Shown: positions 31,933-35,869 of the stretch, piece after piece | How positions within the stretch are numbered: the first letter of the stretch is position 1 | Layout: each line of letters begins with the position of its first letter | Assembly (NCBI GenBank): GCA_023460175.1 | Contig: JAEWRC010000016.1 | Span: forward strand, 1-35,869 | DNA length: 35,869 nucleotides | Origin: Actinomycetes bacterium | GTDB lineage: Bacteria > Actinomycetota > Actinomycetes > Mycobacteriales > Mycobacteriaceae | Direction: 5' to 3' | The notes under the pieces: generated by a model | Told to the model about the DNA's origin: nothing | Seen by the model: only the letters and a program-made list of their open reading frames with translations | Databases searched by the model: none | Made by a program: the position numbers and the translations under genes

Positions 31933-31974
31933 TACTTGTCTTTACGCGACAGCTATTTGTCATCTCGCGACAGC
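31933..31974 (-). promoter_or_regulatory. Two adjacent 21-bp direct repeats, likely AraC activator sites
   Basis: Copies at 31954-31974 and 31933-31953 (read on the minus strand) agree at 17 of 21 positions. Both begin GCTGTCGCG, share GACAA, and end TA. A 21-bp period places the two sites on the same face of the DNA, as with half-sites bound by an AraC-type dimer. They lie between the araC-type gene and the operon it probably activates, upstream of where a promoter should be. Confidence 0.65.
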
Positions 31975-31991
31975 GTTTGCATTCTCGCTGG

Positions 31992-33008
31992 TCAGACCAC
32001 CGGGTCTTCCGGACGACCCCCGCGGCGGCGTTTCAGCAGCGACCTCGGCGATTCGCCGTACCAACGTCGGCAGGCGCGGGTGAAGCTGCTCTGCTCGGCG
32101 TAGCCCAAGGTGGAGGCGATCTGCGAGGCCTGCAAACCGGTAGCGGCCAGCTCCCAGGCTCGTGCGCGTCGGACGTCATCGAGCAGCCGCTCGAAAGTGG
32201 TGCCCTCGGCGGCGAGCACGCGTTGCAGGGTGCGTTCGTGCAACGAGACCGCCCGCGCCACCTGGCCCAGATTGGCTTCGCCGACCAATAGGAGTCGGCG
32301 CGTGACGTCGCGAACATGCTCGGCCAATTCCACGCCGGAGTGGATCCGCGCCAGGTAGGCCTGCGCGAGTGCCAAAGCGGCTTCGTCGCGGTCGGCGATT
32401 GCGTGGGTGAGGTACGCGCGCGGCAGGTGGATGGCATTTTGCTGCGTATTGAATTCCACCGGACAGGAGAAGACGGCACGGTAGGAATCCAGTGGCGCCA
32501 GCCGCGCATGCTCGAAGGTGACCTTCGTTGGCCTACATTCGTCGCCGACCATGACCTTGATGGCATTCATGGCCAGCGCCTGGTTCTTCTCGACCATCTG
32601 CCGCAGGTCGAAGTCATTGGGCAGCATCGTCGAGTACGCGTAGATGGCCGACTCCGGGGAAACCGTCAGTCGAGCGGTGTCGGCCGGCGCCAGGTTTCCG
32701 AGGTAGCGGCAGAAGCGCGTGATTGCTTGACCGACTGTTTCGGAATTGCGCAGGATCACACTCAGCGGTCCCAGCGATGTGATGCTCTGGATTCCACCGA
32801 GCCGCAATCCGAAGTCAGGACAGTCGAATTCGCGCGCAGCGTGGCCGAGGACAGCGGCCGCGTCGTCGTATCGCACGTATCGGTCGAAGTCGTCGATCGC
32901 GCGCGGGTCGACGGCGTACGCCCAGAGAGCAGCATCGGCATCGCCGCCGAGTTCGGTGATGAGCTCACCGGCCTTGGAGATCAGCGAGGCCCGCGTCAAG
33001 ACCGCCAT
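31992..33008 (-). CDS. AraC-family transcriptional regulator
   Basis: This is a 338-residue protein. The N-terminal ligand domain is of the arabinose-binding-like PF12625 type (F-G-L-R-L-G-G-I-Q-S-I-T-S-L-G-P-L, with L-G-N-L and Y-S later). The C-terminal AraC domain has two HTHs (L-G-Q-V-A-R-A-V-S-L-H-E-R-T-L-Q-R and I-A-S-T-L-G-Y-A-E-Q-S-S-F-T-R-A) ending in Y-G-E-S-P-R-S-L-L. ATG 33008 (M-A-V-L-T-R-A) is the family-like start; the frame is open further upstream, and GTG 33014 is possible. It precedes the hydrolase-reductase-dehydrogenase operon on the same strand and probably activates it in response to a fatty-acid- or steroid-like ligand. Confidence 0.87.
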   Translation of the reverse strand: MAVLTRASLISKAGELITELGGDADAALWAYAVDPRAIDDFDRYVRYDDAAAVLGHAAREFDCPDFGLRLGGIQSITSLGPLSVILRNSETVGQAITRFCRYLGNLAPADTARLTVSPESAIYAYSTMLPNDFDLRQMVEKNQALAMNAIKVMVGDECRPTKVTFEHARLAPLDSYRAVFSCPVEFNTQQNAIHLPRAYLTHAIADRDEAALALAQAYLARIHSGVELAEHVRDVTRRLLLVGEANLGQVARAVSLHERTLQRVLAAEGTTFERLLDDVRRARAWELAATGLQASQIASTLGYAEQSSFTRACRRWYGESPRSLLKRRRGGRPEDPVV

Positions 33009-33150
33009 CGACACAGTATCGGAGAGGTGTCGCGTGGAGACAAGTCTGTTCTCGAGGTGTCGTATCCGGCAGGTGCCGGTCATGGAACCAGCGCCGTTGT
33101 TACTTGTTGTATGGGAACAATTTTGGGCTATATGTCCGAATAAAAGGGTG

Positions 33151-33189
33151 AGTTCTGGTCGATGAGAACCGTGACACGTACATGGTTCT
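33151..33189. promoter_or_regulatory. Cluster of AGAAC/GTTCT half-sites between araC-type and HADH genes
   Basis: Three copies occur in 39 bp: AGTTCT (33151-33156), AGAACC (33165-33170) and GGTTCT (33184-33189). The second and third are perfect 6-bp inverted arms 13 bp apart; the first and second form a 5-bp inverted pair. They lie in the 226-bp divergent gap and may be a regulator site for the rightward gene. The rest of this gap shows nothing I can name except AGGAGG before ATG 33235. Confidence 0.35.
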
Positions 33190-33234
33190 ACGTGAGGCTG
33201 ATCACAGGCACCAGCGCCGGCACCAGGAGGATGT

Positions 33235-34137
33235 ATGCCCACACCGACACCGCTCCACCCCATCGGCGATACGCAGCCCGTGTCCAACATCAAGAACGTC
33301 ACGGTTCTCGGTGCTGGTGTGCTCGGATCGCAGATCGCGTTCCAGGTCGCCTACAAGGGATTCGCCGTCACGGCCTATGACATCGACGATGACTCATTGG
33401 CGCTTGCGCGGGAACGACTGAACGGCTATGCGACGGTCTACCCCAGTCAAGTCGCCGATGCGGATTCTGCGCGCGCGGCCGCCGTTCCGGACATGGTCAC
33501 CTATATCAGCGACCTGGCGTCCGCGGTGGCGAGTGCTGATTTGGTCATCGAAGCGGTGCCTGAGTATCTCGATCTCAAGCGATCCGTGCTCGAGCAGATC
33601 GCCGAGTTGGCACCCGCGCAGGCGATCTTCGCGTCCAACTCGTCCACGCTCACCCCGAGCCAGCTGAAGGACTCGACCGGCCGCCCGGATCGCTTCCTGC
33701 ACTTGCACTTCGCGAATAACATCTGGCTCCTCAATTCCGCCGAGATCGTGGGGTCGGACGACACCGCCCCTGCTGTCTACGACAGCATCGTCGACTTCGC
33801 CGAGCAGATCGGCATGGTCCCGATCAAGATGCGCAAGGAGCACCCCGGCTACATCGGCAATTCGCTTTTGGTTCCCTTTATTCAAGCCGCAACGAGCCTG
33901 TTCATAAATGGCATCGCTGATCACGAGACCATCGACCAGACCTGGCGAATCGGTACCGGATCCCCTCTGGGGCCGTTTCAGTGGATCGATCAGGTGGGAT
34001 TCAATACTGCCTACGCGATCTCGATGGCTTCCGAGTCAGAGGACCAGCGACGCTTCGCCGCACACCTCAAGGAGGTCTATATGGACCACGGCAAGCTCGG
34101 CTGTGCTACGGGAGAGGGTTTCTACTCCTACCGATAA
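33235..34137 (+). CDS. 3-hydroxyacyl-CoA dehydrogenase
   Basis: This is a 300-residue NAD-dependent enzyme. The Rossmann motif is G26-A-G28-V-L-G31, followed by acidic Y-D-I-D. The substrate region has S-N-S-S, then L-H-F-A-N-N-I-W-L-L-N-S-A-E-I. The catalytic His-Glu pair is present, but the usual H-F-F-N-P is changed to H-F-A-N-N, a variant seen in a subgroup of 3-hydroxybutyryl-CoA-type dehydrogenases. The C-terminal domain ends early with G-E-G-F-Y-S-Y-R. ATG 33235 follows AGGAGG. It heads a plus-strand pair with the HSL-type hydrolase. Confidence 0.88.
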   Translation: MPTPTPLHPIGDTQPVSNIKNVTVLGAGVLGSQIAFQVAYKGFAVTAYDIDDDSLALARERLNGYATVYPSQVADADSARAAAVPDMVTYISDLASAVASADLVIEAVPEYLDLKRSVLEQIAELAPAQAIFASNSSTLTPSQLKDSTGRPDRFLHLHFANNIWLLNSAEIVGSDDTAPAVYDSIVDFAEQIGMVPIKMRKEHPGYIGNSLLVPFIQAATSLFINGIADHETIDQTWRIGTGSPLGPFQWIDQVGFNTAYAISMASESEDQRRFAAHLKEVYMDHGKLGCATGEGFYSYR

Positions 34138-34233
34138 CCGGTCCCCGAGAAAAGGTGCCGGCGCTGTCCGGCGATGCCGATCTCATCAAGAAGCAGCACA
34201 ACACAGAGCGTCACACATGGAAGGGCGTCCAAA

Positions 34234-35163
34234 TTGTCCGATACAACCAACGCGATCCAGCTCAGTCCCGAAGCGATCGAGTTCGAAACCATCCTCGCGT
34301 CTGCTACTGCGCCACTATCCGATTTGGACCTGGTACGTCTGCGATTCGAGGCGTTGCATCGCGCGACGCGCGAGCCGGAAGAAGTCACCTACCGCGAGGT
34401 GGACGCCGGGGGAGTTCCTGGCATCTGGGCGCAGCCATTGAACGCGAACACCGACTTCGTCCTCTTGCACGCGCACGCGGGCGGCACCGTGGTCTCCTCT
34501 GCCAATGTCGACCGAAAACTCGCGGGTCACATCGCCAAAGCTGTGGGTGTGCCGATCCTTGTCGTCGACTTCCGGTTGTCTCCCGAGAGCAAATACCCTG
34601 CGCAGCTGGATGACATGGAGGCCGCGTTCCGTTGGCTTCTCGGGCAGGGCTACCCGGCGAAGAACATCATCGCCATCGGTCATTCGATCGGTGGCACCCT
34701 CGCGGTGGCGATCGCCCAGCGGTTCAGGGACGGCGGGCAGGCACTGCCGGGCGCAATCGTCGCGATCTCGCCCGCAGCCGATATCCGTTTCATGAGCGAC
34801 ACGATCCTGTCCAATGCGGACACCGACAAGGTGCTCAACCGCCCGCTCATCGAGTTCATGCGCGAATCGTGGATTGGCGGCACCGGAATTGAGCCGGACG
34901 ACCCCCGCGTCAGCCTCAATCTCTCCGACCTCGGTGGGCTGCCTCCGACGCTCGTCTCATGGGGGACCTACGAGATCCTCGCCGGAGAGGACGAGGTGCT
35001 GGCGCGACTTCTCCGGGAAGCCGGCGTTACAACTCATGCGCTCCCCGTTGTGGGGGCCCAACATTCGTACATTGTGTCGGCCGATCGAGTCCCCGAGACC
35101 GATCGTGCGATCGCGGCGATCGCTGAGTGGGTGCGCGCCGTCCTGCCCATCGCCACAGGCTGA
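34234..35163 (+). CDS. HSL-type alpha/beta hydrolase (Abhydrolase_3)
   Basis: This is a 309-residue lipase/esterase of the hormone-sensitive-lipase type. The oxyanion motif H-G-G-G is altered to H-A-G-G (81-84); D-F-R-L-S-P-E (112-118) is the family marker; nucleophile Ser151 is in G-H-S-I-G-G; the acid is in G-E-D-E-V and the base in A-Q-H-S-Y. The start is uncertain: TTG 34234 has GGAAGG upstream at 9 nt, while ATG 34174 in frame has no clear ribosome site. It is convergent with the EthD-like gene. Confidence 0.83.
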   Translation: MSDTTNAIQLSPEAIEFETILASATAPLSDLDLVRLRFEALHRATREPEEVTYREVDAGGVPGIWAQPLNANTDFVLLHAHAGGTVVSSANVDRKLAGHIAKAVGVPILVVDFRLSPESKYPAQLDDMEAAFRWLLGQGYPAKNIIAIGHSIGGTLAVAIAQRFRDGGQALPGAIVAISPAADIRFMSDTILSNADTDKVLNRPLIEFMRESWIGGTGIEPDDPRVSLNLSDLGGLPPTLVSWGTYEILAGEDEVLARLLREAGVTTHALPVVGAQHSYIVSADRVPETDRAIAAIAEWVRAVLPIATG

Positions 35164-35175
35164 AGAGTGGGGCGT

Positions 35176-35481
35176 CTACCGCCGTGACTCGTTGCGCGCG
35201 ACGTTGAGCACGGTGACCCCGGCCTGGGCGAAGTTCGCCAGATCGGCCACCGTCGCCTGCCCGGCGGGTGAGGCCATCGACTCGGCCGCCTCCGCCGGGT
35301 CGCGGAACGTCATCCTGGCCATCAGGTAGTACCCCGCCGATGTCGGGTCATCGACCTTGCCCCAAGCGAACTCGCGCAGGTTCGGCAGGGCGTCGACGAG
35401 CGGTGCGTGCGTGCCGCGGTAGTGGGCGTCGAACGCCTCGGTGTCATTGGGCAGGTTGTAGAGCACGATCACGTCATGCAT
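35176..35481 (-). CDS. EthD-family protein
   Basis: This is a 101-residue ferredoxin-like alpha+beta barrel protein. L-Y-N-L-P-N-D-T-E-A-F-D-A-H-Y-R-G-T-H-A-P-L is the EthD signature, with the conserved Y-x-x-x-H-x-P-L around residues 20-30. Members are small dimeric proteins with diverse roles, from P450-system accessory to cyclases and monooxygenases. ATG 35481 is followed by M-H-D-V-I-V-L-Y. It lies 32 bp downstream of the acyl-CoA dehydrogenase stop and is probably cotranscribed with it. Confidence 0.82.
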   Translation of the reverse strand: MHDVIVLYNLPNDTEAFDAHYRGTHAPLVDALPNLREFAWGKVDDPTSAGYYLMARMTFRDPAEAAESMASPAGQATVADLANFAQAGVTVLNVARNESRR

Positions 35482-35513
35482 CGGAACGCCTTTCGGGTTG
35501 GGAGGGTTGACGC

Positions 35514-35869
35514 TCAGCGCAGCAGTGCGCGGCTCATGACGACGCGTTGGATCTGGTTGGTGCCCTCGTAGATCTGGGTGATCTTGGCGTCGCGCATCAT
35601 CCGTTCGACGGGGAAATCGGTCGTGTAGCCGGCGCCGCCGAACAGTTGCACGGCGTCGGTGGTGACCTCCATGGCCACATCGGAGGCCAGACACTTCGAC
35701 GCCGCGGAGATGAACCCGAGATTGGGTTCGCCGCGTTCGGCGCGCGCGGCGGCGGTGTAGACCATCAGCCGCGCGGACTCGACCTTCATCGCCATGTCGG
35801 CGATCATGAACTGCACGGCCTGGAAGTCACTGATGGACTTGCCGAACTGCTTGCGGTCCTTGGTGTAGT
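35514..35869 (-). CDS. Acyl-CoA dehydrogenase, C-terminal part
   Basis: The gene runs off the right edge; 118 codons are visible. The C-terminal helical domain is clear: R-K-Q-F-G-K-S-I-S-D-F-Q (FAD-contact region), Q-L-F-G-G-A-G-Y-T-T-D-F-P-V-E-R-M-M-R-D, and I-Y-E-G-T-N-Q-I-Q-R at the end. The catalytic Glu position of most short/medium-chain members (Y-E-G-T) is conserved. It is an FAD enzyme for alpha,beta-desaturation of an acyl-CoA. The stop is 32 bp before the EthD-like gene. Confidence 0.92.
   Translation of the reverse strand, partial: YTKDRKQFGKSISDFQAVQFMIADMAMKVESARLMVYTAAARAERGEPNLGFISAASKCLASDVAMEVTTDAVQLFGGAGYTTDFPVERMMRDAKITQIYEGTNQIQRVVMSRALLR

Overview
The window looks like a chromosomal segment of a GC-rich mycobacterium, most likely a fast-growing environmental species (Mycolicibacterium type). 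The reasons are a full yrbE/mce transporter operon, an F420-type luciferase-like oxidoreductase, tightly packed genes with ATGA/TGATG stop-start overlaps, frequent GTG/TTG starts, and likely leaderless promoters. I see no tRNA, rRNA, CRISPR array, insertion sequence or phage gene. No gene-free stretch exceeds 300 bases; the longest are 33009-33234 and 1540-1734.

Layout. (1) 1-2457: the end of an acidic Pro/Glu-rich protein, a convergent LLM oxidoreductase, and a secreted DUF3298/RsiV-like protein. (2) 2465-14516, minus strand: one long operon read as P450, YrbEA, YrbEB, MceA-F, a D27-like carotenoid isomerase and a four-histidine carotenoid cleavage oxygenase (CCD1). (3) 14630-18957, plus strand, divergent from (2) across a palindrome-rich promoter region: SDR, Rieske oxygenase alpha subunit, TetR regulator, second carotenoid cleavage oxygenase (CCD2). 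(4) 18966-23342: a TetR regulator divergent from a translationally coupled trio, an AveC-like membrane protein, a CbbQ/NorQ-type AAA+ ATPase and a CbbO/NorD-type VWA protein. (5) 23363-27799: an HxlR regulator divergent from a quinone-reductase-like enzyme, an alpha/beta hydrolase, two hotdog thioesterases and a zinc alcohol dehydrogenase. (6) 27837-33008, minus strand: an AraC regulator followed by an epoxide-hydrolase-like protein, a metal-dependent hydrolase, a flavin/2Fe-2S oxygenase reductase and a second alcohol dehydrogenase. (7) 33235-35869: a 3-hydroxyacyl-CoA dehydrogenase, an HSL-type hydrolase, an EthD-like protein and the C-terminus of an acyl-CoA dehydrogenase.

The most striking content is in regions 2-4. 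A D27-like isomerase, two carotenoid cleavage oxygenases and a cytochrome P450 are the enzyme classes of plant strigolactone/apocarotenoid synthesis (D27, CCD7, CCD8, MAX1). Here they sit with a complete Mce lipid importer, an SDR, a Rieske oxygenase and an AAA+/VWA activation pair. I infer an uptake-and-processing system for a carotenoid, an apocarotenoid or another conjugated polyene. The P450, SDR and Rieske enzyme would further oxidise the cleavage products, and the TetR proteins would sense a pathway compound. This is inference from gene content; no substrate can be read from the sequence. Regions 5-7 look like ordinary mycobacterial lipid/alcohol/acyl-CoA catabolic operons, each with a local regulator and a recognisable operator-like repeat.
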